64,000 nucleotides of DNA from Sphingopyxis sp. DBS4 (lineage in GTDB: Bacteria > Pseudomonadota > Alphaproteobacteria > Sphingomonadales > Sphingomonadaceae), in the NCBI RefSeq assembly GCF_024628865.1, contig NZ_CP102384.1, positions 1,127,001 through 1,191,000 of the forward strand, in the 5' to 3' direction. Below are positions 8,422 to 17,138 of the stretch, piece by piece (within the stretch, counting starts at the first letter, position 1; each line of letters starts with the position of its first letter). The translations under genes and the position numbers were made by a program. Below the pieces are notes generated by a model, which was given only the letters and a program-made list of their open reading frames with translations, was not told the DNA's origin and did not search any database.

Positions 8422-8511
8422 TCGTCATTGCGAGCGAAGCGAAGCAATCCAGGGCGGTTTACGCACATTCTGGATTGCTTCCCCCGGCTTTCGCCGGGGC
8501 CGCAATGACGA
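8422..8511. repeat. Extragenic inverted repeat, 'CGTCATTGCGAGCGAAGCG' family
   Basis: The left arm (8422-8452) reads CGTCATTGCGAGCGAAGCGA and onward. The right arm (8470-8511) is its reverse complement, interrupted by an inner CCCCGGC/GCCGGGG hairpin. It occupies the gap between secB and murJ and could also act as a transcription stop for secB. Confidence 0.75.
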
Positions 8512-8533
8512 TGGTGATTGAAGAAGAGGCCGC

Positions 8534-10129
8534 ATGACCAGCCTCGTCAAGAGCGTCGGGACGATCGGCGGGCTGACGATGGTCAGCCGCCTGTTCGGTT
8601 TCGTGCGCGACATGCTGCTCGCCCGCGTGCTCGGCGCCGGGCTCGCCGCCGACGCTTTCCAGCTCGCCTTCACGCTGCCCAACACCTTCCGCCGCCTGTT
8701 TGCAGAGGGCGCCTTCTCGGTCGCTTTCGTGCCGATGTACAGCCGTGCGCTGCATGGCGAAGGGGGTGAGGAGGCCGCGGCGCGATTCGCCGACGACGTG
8801 CTCTCGGTCTTCCTCTGGGTCTTGCTCGCCTTTTCGGCGGTGATGATGATCGCGATGCCGGGGATCGTCTGGATTCTCGCGCGCGATTTCCAGAACGTGC
8901 CGGGCAAGTTCGATTTCGCGGTGTTCCTGAGCCGGGTGACCTTTCCCTATCTTGCGCTGATCAGCCTCGTCGCGATGCTGTCGGGGCTGCTCAACGCACG
9001 CTCGCGCTTTGCGCCGGGGGCGTTTGCCCCGGTGTTGCTCAACATTTTGCTGATCGGCGGCATCGTTACCGGCTGGTGGCTGCGCGGGCCCCGGGGCGAC
9101 GACCGGATCGTCGCCGAGGCACTCGCCGTTTCGGTCAGTCTCGCCGGCATCGCCCAGCTCGCCTATCTCTGGTGGTCGGTCCGCCGTGCAGGCCTGACCT
9201 TGCGCTTCCGCTTCCCCAAATTCACCCCCGAGGTGAAGCGGCTCGGGATGCTGATCCTGCCCGCGACCTTCGGCGCCGGCATCTATCAGGTCAGCCAGTT
9301 CGTCGACACCTTCTTCGCGACCTCGCTGCCGCAGGGATCGCTGACGCTGCTCAAGCTCGCCGACCGGCTGAACCAGCTTCCACTCGGCATCGTCGGCATC
9401 GCGCTCGGCACCGCGATCCTGCCGATGCTGTCGCGCCATATCCACAGCGGCGACGCCGCCGAGGCACAGCGGCTGCAGGCCAACGCCTTCGAGATGGCGA
9501 CGCTGCTGACGCTGCCCGCCGCCGCCGCGCTTGCGATCTGCGCGCCCGCCTTCGTCACCGCCTTCTTCGTCGGCGGGAAATTCACCGACGCTGACGGCGC
9601 GACGATGGCGCATATCGTCGTCGCGCTCGTTGCGGGCCTGCCCGCCTATGTCATCGTCAAGATATTGAACCCCGGCTTCTTCGCGCGCGAGGATACGCGG
9701 ACCCCGGTGTGGACCGCGCTTGCCTCGCTGATCGTCAATATCGCGATCAACCTCTATGTCGTCGAGCGCTTCGGCATCGTCGGGCTCGCGGGCGCGACCG
9801 CGGTTTCGGCGAGCCTCAACTGCCTCCTCCTCTATGTCATCCTGCACCGCCGCGGCTGGTTCCATTTCACCGCGAAGCTCGCGGGGCGGATCACGCGCCA
9901 GCTCGTTGCGGTCGCTGCGATGGCGGCGTTGCTCTGGTGGATGATGCCGCTCATGCAGCCCTGGTACGGCGGCAATGTCGTGCAGCGCGTCGGCGCGCTC
10001 GCCGCGCTGTGCGGCGTGGGGGGCGCGGTCTTCTTTGCCGCGGCCTTCGTCACCGGCGCGCTTGACAAGGATCTGCTCGCCATGCTGACGCGGCGCCGCC
10101 GCAACGGTGCGGCAAAATCTCAGGAGTAA
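8534..10129 (+). CDS. murJ: Lipid II flippase MurJ
   Basis: 531 residues, about 14 membrane helices, MOP-superfamily fold. It begins 'SLVKSVGTIGGLTMVSRLFGFVRDML', including the conserved Arg-rich first helix region with 'SRLFGFVRD'. It moves undecaprenyl-PP-linked peptidoglycan precursor from the inner to the outer leaflet of the cytoplasmic membrane. The stop codon is three bases before trpS, so the two genes are co-transcribed. Length and hydrophobic pattern match the family. uppP, which recycles the same lipid carrier, is also in this window. Confidence 0.95.
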   Translation: MTSLVKSVGTIGGLTMVSRLFGFVRDMLLARVLGAGLAADAFQLAFTLPNTFRRLFAEGAFSVAFVPMYSRALHGEGGEEAAARFADDVLSVFLWVLLAFSAVMMIAMPGIVWILARDFQNVPGKFDFAVFLSRVTFPYLALISLVAMLSGLLNARSRFAPGAFAPVLLNILLIGGIVTGWWLRGPRGDDRIVAEALAVSVSLAGIAQLAYLWWSVRRAGLTLRFRFPKFTPEVKRLGMLILPATFGAGIYQVSQFVDTFFATSLPQGSLTLLKLADRLNQLPLGIVGIALGTAILPMLSRHIHSGDAAEAQRLQANAFEMATLLTLPAAAALAICAPAFVTAFFVGGKFTDADGATMAHIVVALVAGLPAYVIVKILNPGFFAREDTRTPVWTALASLIVNIAINLYVVERFGIVGLAGATAVSASLNCLLLYVILHRRGWFHFTAKLAGRITRQLVAVAAMAALLWWMMPLMQPWYGGNVVQRVGALAALCGVGGAVFFAAAFVTGALDKDLLAMLTRRRRNGAAKSQE

Positions 10130-10132
10130 GAC

Positions 10133-11140
10133 ATGCGGACGCTATCGGGCATCCAGCCCACCGGAAATTTGCACCTCGGCAATTATCTGGGCGCGATCCG
10201 CAACTGGGTGCGGATGCAGGACGAGATGGAGGGCGACAAGCTCTATTTCCTCGCCGACCTCCACGCGATCTCGATGCCGCACGTTCCGGCCGAACTCACC
10301 GCCAACACCCGCGCGATGACCGCCGCGCTCGTCGCCTGTGGCATCGACACCGACCGCTCGCTGCTCTTCAATCAGGCGCGCGTCCCCGCGCATGCCGAAC
10401 TGCAATGGCTCCTCAACGGCACCGCGCGGCTCGGCTGGCTCAACCGGATGACGCAGTTCAAGGACAAGTCGGGCAAGAATCGCGAAAGCGCGTCGGCGGC
10501 ACTCTACACTTACCCTGTTCTGCAAGCGGCCGACGTGCTGCTCTACCAGACGACGCACGTGCCCGTAGGCGAGGACCAGAAGCAGCATCTCGAACTCGCG
10601 CGCGACGTCGCGCAGAAGTTCAACAATGATTATGCCAGCGAGGACGCGCCGGTATTCACCTTGCCCGAACCGATCATCCCGGCCGGGATGGCGCGCATCA
10701 TGAGCCTGCGCGACGGCACCGCGAAAATGTCCAAGTCCGATCCGTCCGACATGAGCCGCATCAACCTGACCGACGATGCCGACACGATGATGCAGAAGGT
10801 CAAGAAGGCGAAGACCGATCCCGAGGTGCTGCCGTCCGAGGCTGCCGGGCTGGAGAGTCGCCCCGAGGCGCGCAACCTCGTCGGCATCTATGCCGCGCTC
10901 GCCGACACCAGCGTCGATGCGGTGCTGCGCGACTATGCGGGGCAGGGGTTCGGCGCGTTCAAGCCCGCGCTCGGCGCGCTGCTGATCGAAACGCTCGGCC
11001 CGATCAACGCGCGCTTCGTCGCGCTGAAGGACGATACGGCGGCGCTCGACGCCATTCTCGAAAAGGGCGCGGAAAAGGCGCGCCTTCTCGCGAAACCGAC
11101 GCTCGATGCCGCTTATGCCGCGCTGGGGCTGTGCCGCTGA
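10133..11140 (+). CDS. trpS: Tryptophanyl-tRNA synthetase
   Basis: 335 residues, class I synthetase that charges tRNA-Trp with tryptophan in the cytoplasm. The HIGH-type motif is H14-L-G-N17 in 'PTGNLHLGNYLGAIRNW' and the KMSKS loop is exact at 198-202. 'GEDQKQHLELARDVAQKFN' is typical of TrpS. AGGAG lies six bases upstream of the ATG, just inside the end of murJ. Length is normal for bacterial TrpS. The murJ-trpS pairing suggests one operon with readthrough from murJ. Confidence 0.97.
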   Translation: MRTLSGIQPTGNLHLGNYLGAIRNWVRMQDEMEGDKLYFLADLHAISMPHVPAELTANTRAMTAALVACGIDTDRSLLFNQARVPAHAELQWLLNGTARLGWLNRMTQFKDKSGKNRESASAALYTYPVLQAADVLLYQTTHVPVGEDQKQHLELARDVAQKFNNDYASEDAPVFTLPEPIIPAGMARIMSLRDGTAKMSKSDPSDMSRINLTDDADTMMQKVKKAKTDPEVLPSEAAGLESRPEARNLVGIYAALADTSVDAVLRDYAGQGFGAFKPALGALLIETLGPINARFVALKDDTAALDAILEKGAEKARLLAKPTLDAAYAALGLCR

Positions 11141-11310
11141 GCAAACTGCTTTTTGCCAAAGGAAATTCTTGTTTATCGGCGGCGCTTCCCCATATTGACG
11201 GAAGGTGCCGTCGTGCGGCGAAGCGAGTTCAACCAAGGTTAAGTCGCATCGGCGTAGTCATGTTATAAACGGCGCAATATGCGCGCCCGTCCGAATCACG
11301 GAGCATGAGC

Positions 11311-11997
11311 ATGAACAAGAATATTTCCCGGCGGCTCGGTCTGGCCGCCATTGCGGGCGCGGCGCTGGCATTGGCCGGCTGCGCGACTCCCTTCAAGGCC
11401 GACGTCGCGCGTTTCCAGACGCAGCTTCCGGCGCCGCAGGGCCAGAGCTTCGCGATCGAGGCGAGCAACCCGGCGCTGCAGGGCGGCATCGAGTTCGGCC
11501 AATATGCCAACCTCGTCGCCGGCGAGCTGACCCGCTACGGCTATCGCCCCGCCGCCAATGGCGAGCGGCCGGATATGGTCGTCCGCATGGACTATGGCGT
11601 CGACAAGGGGCGTGAGCGCGTCGTGTCGTCGCCCGGCTTCGGCGACCCCTGGTACGGCGGTTTCGGCCCGTCCTATTATCGCCCGGTGATCGTCCGCGGG
11701 CCGCGCGGCCGCCGCTATGTCTACGGCTGGCGCGATCCCTTCCTGTGGGGCGGCTTCGGTCCCGGCTGGGGCTATAACGACGTGTCGAGCTACACCGTCT
11801 ATACCAGCGGCCTCAATCTCCAGATCAACCGCGCTTCCGACGGCTATCGCCTGTTCGAGGGCCATGCCGAGGCGCAGTCGCGCGACAATAATCTGCAGGC
11901 GCTGGTCCCGAACCTCGTCGAGGCGATGTTCACCGGCTTCCCCGGCAATTCGGGCGAGCGCGTCCGCATCACCGTGGCGCCGCCCGAAAAGGGCTGA
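11311..11997 (+). CDS. DUF4136 lipoprotein
   Basis: 228 residues. A lipoprotein signal with lipobox 'LALAGC' is followed by a DUF4136-type beta-sheet domain and a Gly/Tyr/Trp-rich stretch ('DPWYGGFGPSYYRP'). The domain is found in envelope lipoproteins of unknown function. ATG at 11311 is preferred to ATG at 11305: GGAG at 11300-11303 is seven bases from the former but only one from the latter. It is followed by a strong terminator, so it is a single transcription unit. Confidence 0.85.
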   Translation: MNKNISRRLGLAAIAGAALALAGCATPFKADVARFQTQLPAPQGQSFAIEASNPALQGGIEFGQYANLVAGELTRYGYRPAANGERPDMVVRMDYGVDKGRERVVSSPGFGDPWYGGFGPSYYRPVIVRGPRGRRYVYGWRDPFLWGGFGPGWGYNDVSSYTVYTSGLNLQINRASDGYRLFEGHAEAQSRDNNLQALVPNLVEAMFTGFPGNSGERVRITVAPPEKG

Positions 11998-12016
11998 TCG
12001 CCTTCCGCACGAACAA

Positions 12017-12055
12017 GGGGCTCGCCCTCCGAAAGGGAGGCGGGCCCTTTTTTGC
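12017..12055 (+). terminator. Rho-independent terminator after the DUF4136 lipoprotein gene
   Basis: A 13-bp GC-rich stem closed by the tetraloop GAAA (12031-12034) is followed by six Ts at 12048-12053. It is the clearest intrinsic terminator in the core part of the window. Confidence 0.9.
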
Positions 12056-12171
12056 GCGCCATGTCAATTGGTCCTCACCCTCTTCGGCAACGACCTCGTT
12101 CCTTCGCTCCCACCAAGTGTGCGAACCCGTTTGCCAAGGCTGTGTTGTGCGTGTAATACGCGCTTTCGCGC

Positions 12172-14238
12172 ATGTTCGATTTCCTGAAATCCAGATCCTC
12201 CGTTCCGCCGTCGCCGCCCGAAACGCCGGCTGCCCCCTATCCCGACCCGTTCGCGCCTGCGGTCCCGCTGCCCGCGCCCGAAAGTCGTTTCCGCAAATGG
12301 ACACGCCGCGTCTCGCGCGGCTTCGCGATCTTCGCGGTCGTCTTCATCCTGCTCGTCGGCTGGCTCGCACTCACCGCGCCTTTGTCGAAATCGCTGCAAC
12401 CGATCGCGCCGCCGGAGATCACGCTGCTCGCTTCCGACGGCACCCCGATCGCGCGCATGGGGGCGATCGTCGATGCGCCGGTCGACGTCGCGAAGCTGCC
12501 GAAGCATGTCCCCGGCGCCTTCATCGCGATCGAGGACCGCCGTTTCTACAGCCATTGGGGCGTCGATCCGCGCAGCGTCGCGCGCGCCGTCTGGGCGAAT
12601 CTGACCGGCGGCCGCAAGCAGGGCGGCAGCACGATCACCCAGCAACTCGCCAAATTCACCTTCCTGACCCCGAAAAAGACCCTCGGCCGCAAGGCGCGCG
12701 AGGCGCTGATCGCTTTCTGGCTCGAAGCCTGGCTGACCAAGGACGAGATTCTCCAACGCTATCTCTCCAACGCCTATTTCGGCGACAACACCTACGGGCT
12801 GCGCGCGGCGTCGCTCCATTATTTCTCGCGCCAGCCCGAGAAGCTGACCCCGGCGCAGGCGGCGATGCTCGCGGGGCTCGTGCAGGCGCCGTCGCGCCTC
12901 GCGCCGACCAAGAATCCCGATCTTGCGGCGAAGCGAATGAAGCTGGTCGTCGCCGCGATGGCCGACACGGGCTATCTGACCGCCGCCGAGGCCAGGGCGA
13001 TCCGCGCCCCGCGTATCGACGTGCGTAGCCGCAACACGCTGCCTACCGGCACTTATTTCGCCGACTGGGCGCTGCCCGAGGCGCGCCAGCTCAGCGATGT
13101 CGGCTATTCGCGCCAGACGATCCGCACCACGCTCGACGCGCGGCTACAGGGGATCGCGCGTCGCGTCACCGCGCGCGCCGGGCTGGGCAAGGCACAGGTC
13201 GCGATGGTCGCGATGCGTCCGAATGGCGAGGTCGTCGCGATGGTCGGCGGCCGCGACTATGCTGCCTCGCCCTTCAACCGCGTGACGCAGGCGCGGCGCC
13301 AGCCGGGATCGACCTTCAAGCTGTTCGTCTATCTCGCCGCGCTGGAGGACGGGAAGACGCCGGAGGATCGGATCGACAATCGCCCGATCGACACCGGCGC
13401 CTATCAGCCCAAGAATGCCGGCGGCGCCTATTCGGACACGATCACCCTCGAAGATGCCTTTGCGGCCTCCAGCAATGTCGCCGCGGTGCGGCTGTTTCGC
13501 GAGGTCGGCGACGACAAGATCATCCGCATGGCGCGCGACCTTGGCGTCACCTCGCCGCTGGCAAAGGGCGACCCCAGCCTTGCGCTCGGCACGTCGAGCA
13601 TGACCTTGCTCGAACTCACCGCTGCTTATGCCGCGGTCGCCGCGAACAGCTATCCGGTCGTCCCGCACGCCTTTACGGAAGAGGAGCCGGGCTGGTTCGC
13701 GCGCTGGGTCTGGGGGCCCGATCATTTCTCGTCGCGCGTCCACGACGATATCGAACAGATGCTGCGCGCCGCGGTCAATCGCGGCACCGGCCGTGCCGCG
13801 CGGCTGCCGCAAGCCAATTTCGGCAAGACCGGCACCACGCAGGACAGCCGCGACGCGCTGTTCGTCGGCTACGCCAACGGGCTGGTCGTCGGGGTCTGGA
13901 TCGGCAACGACGACAATAGCCCGCTTCATGGCGCCGCGGGCGGCGGCATTCCCGCGCGCATCTGGCGCGATTTCATGCTGCAGGCGAGCGGTCGTGCCGC
14001 CGCGCCAGCCCGGAAGGAGCGTCCGGCGGCCGATCCGGGCGGTCCGGTGCAGCCGCTCGACATTCCCGACATTCCCCTCGATATTCCGAGCGTGCCGATC
14101 GCCGACAAGACCAGCGTCGGGGTCAAGGACGGCCAGGCCGTGATCAGCACCGAGATCGGCGGCACGAAGATCGATCTCAAGCTGCCGATCGGCGACCGGC
14201 CGCCGGCGCAGCCGCCGCCCTCACCGGCGCCGCAATGA
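12172..14238 (+). CDS. Class A penicillin-binding protein (PBP1a-like)
   Basis: 688 residues, bifunctional peptidoglycan synthase. After a Pro-rich cytoplasmic tail comes one membrane helix (about 50-70). The GT51 glycosyltransferase domain follows, with catalytic E121 in 'IAIEDRRFYSHWGVD' and the 'GGSTITQQLAK' motif. The transpeptidase domain has S380-T-F-K383, S433-S-N435 and K552-T-G554. The C-terminal 90 residues are Pro-rich. Start ATG 12172 lacks an obvious Shine-Dalgarno site, so the exact start is less certain than the identity. It is preceded by a terminator and followed by a repeat, so it is probably monocistronic. Confidence 0.93.
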   Translation: MFDFLKSRSSVPPSPPETPAAPYPDPFAPAVPLPAPESRFRKWTRRVSRGFAIFAVVFILLVGWLALTAPLSKSLQPIAPPEITLLASDGTPIARMGAIVDAPVDVAKLPKHVPGAFIAIEDRRFYSHWGVDPRSVARAVWANLTGGRKQGGSTITQQLAKFTFLTPKKTLGRKAREALIAFWLEAWLTKDEILQRYLSNAYFGDNTYGLRAASLHYFSRQPEKLTPAQAAMLAGLVQAPSRLAPTKNPDLAAKRMKLVVAAMADTGYLTAAEARAIRAPRIDVRSRNTLPTGTYFADWALPEARQLSDVGYSRQTIRTTLDARLQGIARRVTARAGLGKAQVAMVAMRPNGEVVAMVGGRDYAASPFNRVTQARRQPGSTFKLFVYLAALEDGKTPEDRIDNRPIDTGAYQPKNAGGAYSDTITLEDAFAASSNVAAVRLFREVGDDKIIRMARDLGVTSPLAKGDPSLALGTSSMTLLELTAAYAAVAANSYPVVPHAFTEEEPGWFARWVWGPDHFSSRVHDDIEQMLRAAVNRGTGRAARLPQANFGKTGTTQDSRDALFVGYANGLVVGVWIGNDDNSPLHGAAGGGIPARIWRDFMLQASGRAAAPARKERPAADPGGPVQPLDIPDIPLDIPSVPIADKTSVGVKDGQAVISTEIGGTKIDLKLPIGDRPPAQPPPSPAPQ

Positions 14239-14254
14239 AGTCGGCCTTCCTTCA

Positions 14255-14332
14255 CGTCATCCCGGCGGAGGCCGGGATCTCGCCCGTGCGTATGTTTCCG
14301 AGGATGAGATCCCGGCCTTCGCCGGGATGACG
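14255..14332. repeat. 78-bp extragenic inverted repeat, 'CGTCATCCCGGCGAAGGCC' family, copy 1
   Basis: Arms 14255-14281 and 14306-14332 are reverse complements of 27 bases apart from one or two differences. The spacer is 24 bases. A second copy of identical length lies at 20210-20287 and a core-only copy at 43022-43047. It sits between the PBP gene and ybeY and may stop transcription from the former. Confidence 0.85.
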
Positions 14333-14470
14333 AAAAAATCCGCTGTCCTACATTGTCCGGCCGCGATACCGTCCGATTATGATCCGCCTTGCCGTCTCGC
14401 CATCAATGCAAATGCGATTTGCGAGTAAAGTTAGGCAGTTTTCCGCGCTTTTTCGGAGTGTCCCTTTTTC

Positions 14471-14977
14471 ATGCTGAGCGTCGAAACCCACGAAGCGAGC
14501 CCCTGGCCCGATGCGCTCGACTGGGAGGCGCGCGCCGCCGAAGCCGCTGCTGCGGCGCTCGCGCTCACGCCGTGGGCGGAGCTTGCCAATGCCGCCCCGC
14601 TCGTCGAGATCGCGGTGCGCCTGACCGACGATGCGGAGGTTCATGCGCTCAACCGCGATTTCCGTGGGCGTGACAAGCCGACCAACGTGCTGTCCTTTCC
14701 GCAGGTTCAGGCCGATCTGCTCGACACGCTCAGCAACAGCGACGACGGCGAGATATTGCTCGGCGACATCGTCCTCGCCCGCGGAACCTGCGTGCGCGAG
14801 GCGGAGGAGAAGGGGATTTCGATTGCCGACCATGCGACGCATCTGATCGTTCACGGCACGCTCCATCTCGTCGGCTACGATCATATGGACGATCCGAGCG
14901 CGCAGGCGATGGAGGCCTTGGAAGTGAAAGCGCTTGCATCGCTGGGCATCGCCAATCCATATGCGGATCAGGATTAA
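14471..14977 (+). CDS. ybeY: Endoribonuclease YbeY
   Basis: 168 residues with the zinc site H128-G-T-L-H132-L-V-G-Y-D-H138, diagnostic of YbeY. 'DKPTNVLSFP' is also typical. The enzyme is a single-strand endoribonuclease needed for 16S rRNA 3' maturation and late ribosome quality control. GGAG lies 12 bases upstream of the ATG, a rather long spacing. The next gene is a CorC-like protein, the usual neighbour of ybeY; phoH, often upstream of it, is not adjacent here. Confidence 0.95.
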   Translation: MLSVETHEASPWPDALDWEARAAEAAAAALALTPWAELANAAPLVEIAVRLTDDAEVHALNRDFRGRDKPTNVLSFPQVQADLLDTLSNSDDGEILLGDIVLARGTCVREAEEKGISIADHATHLIVHGTLHLVGYDHMDDPSAQAMEALEVKALASLGIANPYADQD

Positions 14978-14996
14978 CAGGGGAACAGACGCCATC

Positions 14997-15941
14997 ATGC
15001 CCGACGACCGGGACTCTTCGAGCCGATCGGAAGACGACAGTAGATCCGGCCTGCTGGCCGGGCTCAAGACATTGATCTTCGGCGGCGACAAGGAGCCGTC
15101 GCTTCGCGAACAGATCGAAGAGGTCATCGACGAGGCCGAAGAAGAGGGTGAGGACCGCCGCGGCGGAGCCAGCGCCGTCGGTGACCTTTCGCCGATCGAG
15201 CGCAAGATGGTCCGCAACCTCCTGCATTTCGGCGAGCAGACCGTCGACGATGTCGCGGTACCGCGCGGCGAGATCGTCGCTATTCCCGAGAGCGCGAGCT
15301 TCGAGGAGGTCGTGGCGCTGTTCGCCGACGCGGGGCACAGCCGCCTGCCGGTCTATCGCGAAACGCTCGACGAGGTTGTCGGGATGATTCACGTCAAGGA
15401 CGTGTTCGCGGTGCTCGCGGCGGGGCAGGCGCCACCGCCTTTGCTCGACCTGATCCGCCAGCCGCTCTACGTCCCGCAGTCGATGGATGTGCTCGACCTG
15501 CTGGCGGAGATGCGCGCGAAGCGCACCCATCTCGCGATCGTGATCGACGAATATTCGGGCACCGAAGGCCTCGTCACCTTCGAGGACCTGGTCGAGGAAA
15601 TCGTCGGCGAGGTCGAGGACGAGCATGACGACGAGCCGACCGCGCTGTTCGTGCCGGGCGAGAATGGCTGCTGGGAAGCCGACGCGCGCGCCGAACTCGA
15701 CGACATCGGCGAAGCGATCGACCCGCGGCTCGCCGAGGTCGAGGAGGATGTCGACACGCTGGGCGGGCTTTCGGCGGTGCTCGCGGGCCATGTCCCCGAG
15801 GTCGGTGAAATCCTCCATCACCCGAGCGGGTGGCGCATCGAGGTGACCGAGGCCGACGAAAGGCGCGTCCATCACCTGCGCCTCCACCCGCCGGTCGAGA
15901 TCGACCCTGAAGCGCCGCTGGACAAACCCGACGACTTTTGA
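14997..15941 (+). CDS. CorC-like hemolysin-family protein (CBS pair plus transporter-associated domain)
   Basis: 314 residues and no membrane helix. Order of parts: an acidic N-terminal tail (1-55), a pair of CBS domains (about 75-200, 'VAVPRGEIVAIPESASFEEVV', with 'AIVIDEYSGTEGLVTFEDLVEEIVGE'), and a C-terminal CorC_HlyC domain (about 220-305). Relatives take part in magnesium/cobalt efflux or bind adenine nucleotides; the ybeY-corC order is widely conserved. Start at 14997 has AGGGGA upstream. It is likely in one operon with ybeY (19-base gap) and the glycosyltransferase. Confidence 0.88.
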   Translation: MPDDRDSSSRSEDDSRSGLLAGLKTLIFGGDKEPSLREQIEEVIDEAEEEGEDRRGGASAVGDLSPIERKMVRNLLHFGEQTVDDVAVPRGEIVAIPESASFEEVVALFADAGHSRLPVYRETLDEVVGMIHVKDVFAVLAAGQAPPPLLDLIRQPLYVPQSMDVLDLLAEMRAKRTHLAIVIDEYSGTEGLVTFEDLVEEIVGEVEDEHDDEPTALFVPGENGCWEADARAELDDIGEAIDPRLAEVEEDVDTLGGLSAVLAGHVPEVGEILHHPSGWRIEVTEADERRVHHLRLHPPVEIDPEAPLDKPDDF

Positions 15942-15982
15942 CGCAATTGCCTTTGCCCCGCCAAAGGACTAGCGGAGGGCGG

Positions 15983-17137
15983 ATGGAAGTTTCGGACCTT
16001 CGCATCGCCCTGTTCAGCGGCAACTACAACATGACGACCGACGGCGCGAACAAGGCGCTCAATCGGCTCGTCGGCTATCTGCTGGCTCAGGGCGCGGCGG
16101 TGCGCGTCTATTCGCCGACCGTCGACGACCCAGATTTTGCGCCGACCGGCGACCTTGTCAGCGTGCCGTCGATGGCGATCCCCAATCGCCCCGAATATCG
16201 CATTCCGCTCCATTTCTCGTCGCGGGTGCGCCAGGACATCGCGCAGTTCGCGCCCAACATCCTTCACATCTCCAGCCCCGACCGCGTGTCGCGGCAGGCG
16301 GCGGCGTGGGCGCGGCGGCGCAATATCCCGGTCGCCTGCTCGGTCCACACGCGCTTCGAGACCTATTTTCGCTATTACAACCTCTCCTTTCTCGAACCGA
16401 TCGTCGTCGCGTGGCTGCGTCGGCTCTACCGCCGCTGTGACGCACTCATCGCGCCGTCCGAGAGCTTTGCGCAGGTGCTCCGCCAGCAGCGGATGAACTA
16501 CGACATTGGCATCTGGACCCGCGGCGTCGAACGCGACACCTTCACTCCCGGCCGCCGCGACATGAGTTGGCGGCGAAGCTGGGGGATCGCCGACGACGTG
16601 CCGGTCGTCGCCTTCCTCGGCCGCCTCGTGATGGAAAAGGGGCTCGATGTCTTCGCCGACACGATCGACCAGCTTCAGCGCCGCAAGGTGCCGCATCAGG
16701 TTGTGGTGATCGGCGAAGGCCCCGCCGGCGACTGGTTCGAATCGCGCCTGCCGCAGGCAAAGTTTGTCGGCTTCCAGGGCGGCGAGAACCTCGCCCGCGC
16801 GCTCGCTTCATGCGACATCTTCTTCAATCCTTCGATCACGGAAACTTTCGGCAATGTCACGCTGGAGGCGATGGCGTGCGGGCTGCCCGTGGTCGCCGCG
16901 CGCGCCACCGGCAGCGCGAGCATCGTCAAGCATGGACAGACCGGCTACCTCGTCTCGCCGGGCGCGATCACGCTCTTCGCCGACGATCTCGAGCGCTATT
17001 GCCGCGATCCCGAACTGCGCGCGGCGCATGGCGCCGCCGCCCGTGCCGAAAGCGGCGCCTATCAATGGGATGCGATCAATCAGTCGGTCGCCGACACCTA
17101 TTTGCGGCTGATCCGGCAGAAGCAGCGGCGCGGCTAG
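15983..17137 (+). CDS. GT4-family glycosyltransferase (GDP-mannose-dependent mannosyltransferase-like)
   Basis: 384 residues with a GT-B fold. The N-terminal Rossmann half begins 'LRIALFSGNYNMTTDGANKAL'. The C-terminal half has 'VAFLGRLVMEKGLDVFADTI' and the EX7E motif in 'NPSITETFGNVTLEAMACGLPVV'. It resembles enzymes that mannosylate lipids such as MgtA, so a role in membrane glycolipid synthesis is likely but the sugar and acceptor are inferred. ATG 15983 is preferred to an upstream ATG because GGAGGG lies three to eight bases before it. One base separates its stop from rarA. Confidence 0.87.
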   Translation: MEVSDLRIALFSGNYNMTTDGANKALNRLVGYLLAQGAAVRVYSPTVDDPDFAPTGDLVSVPSMAIPNRPEYRIPLHFSSRVRQDIAQFAPNILHISSPDRVSRQAAAWARRRNIPVACSVHTRFETYFRYYNLSFLEPIVVAWLRRLYRRCDALIAPSESFAQVLRQQRMNYDIGIWTRGVERDTFTPGRRDMSWRRSWGIADDVPVVAFLGRLVMEKGLDVFADTIDQLQRRKVPHQVVVIGEGPAGDWFESRLPQAKFVGFQGGENLARALASCDIFFNPSITETFGNVTLEAMACGLPVVAARATGSASIVKHGQTGYLVSPGAITLFADDLERYCRDPELRAAHGAAARAESGAYQWDAINQSVADTYLRLIRQKQRRG

Positions 17138-17138
17138 C

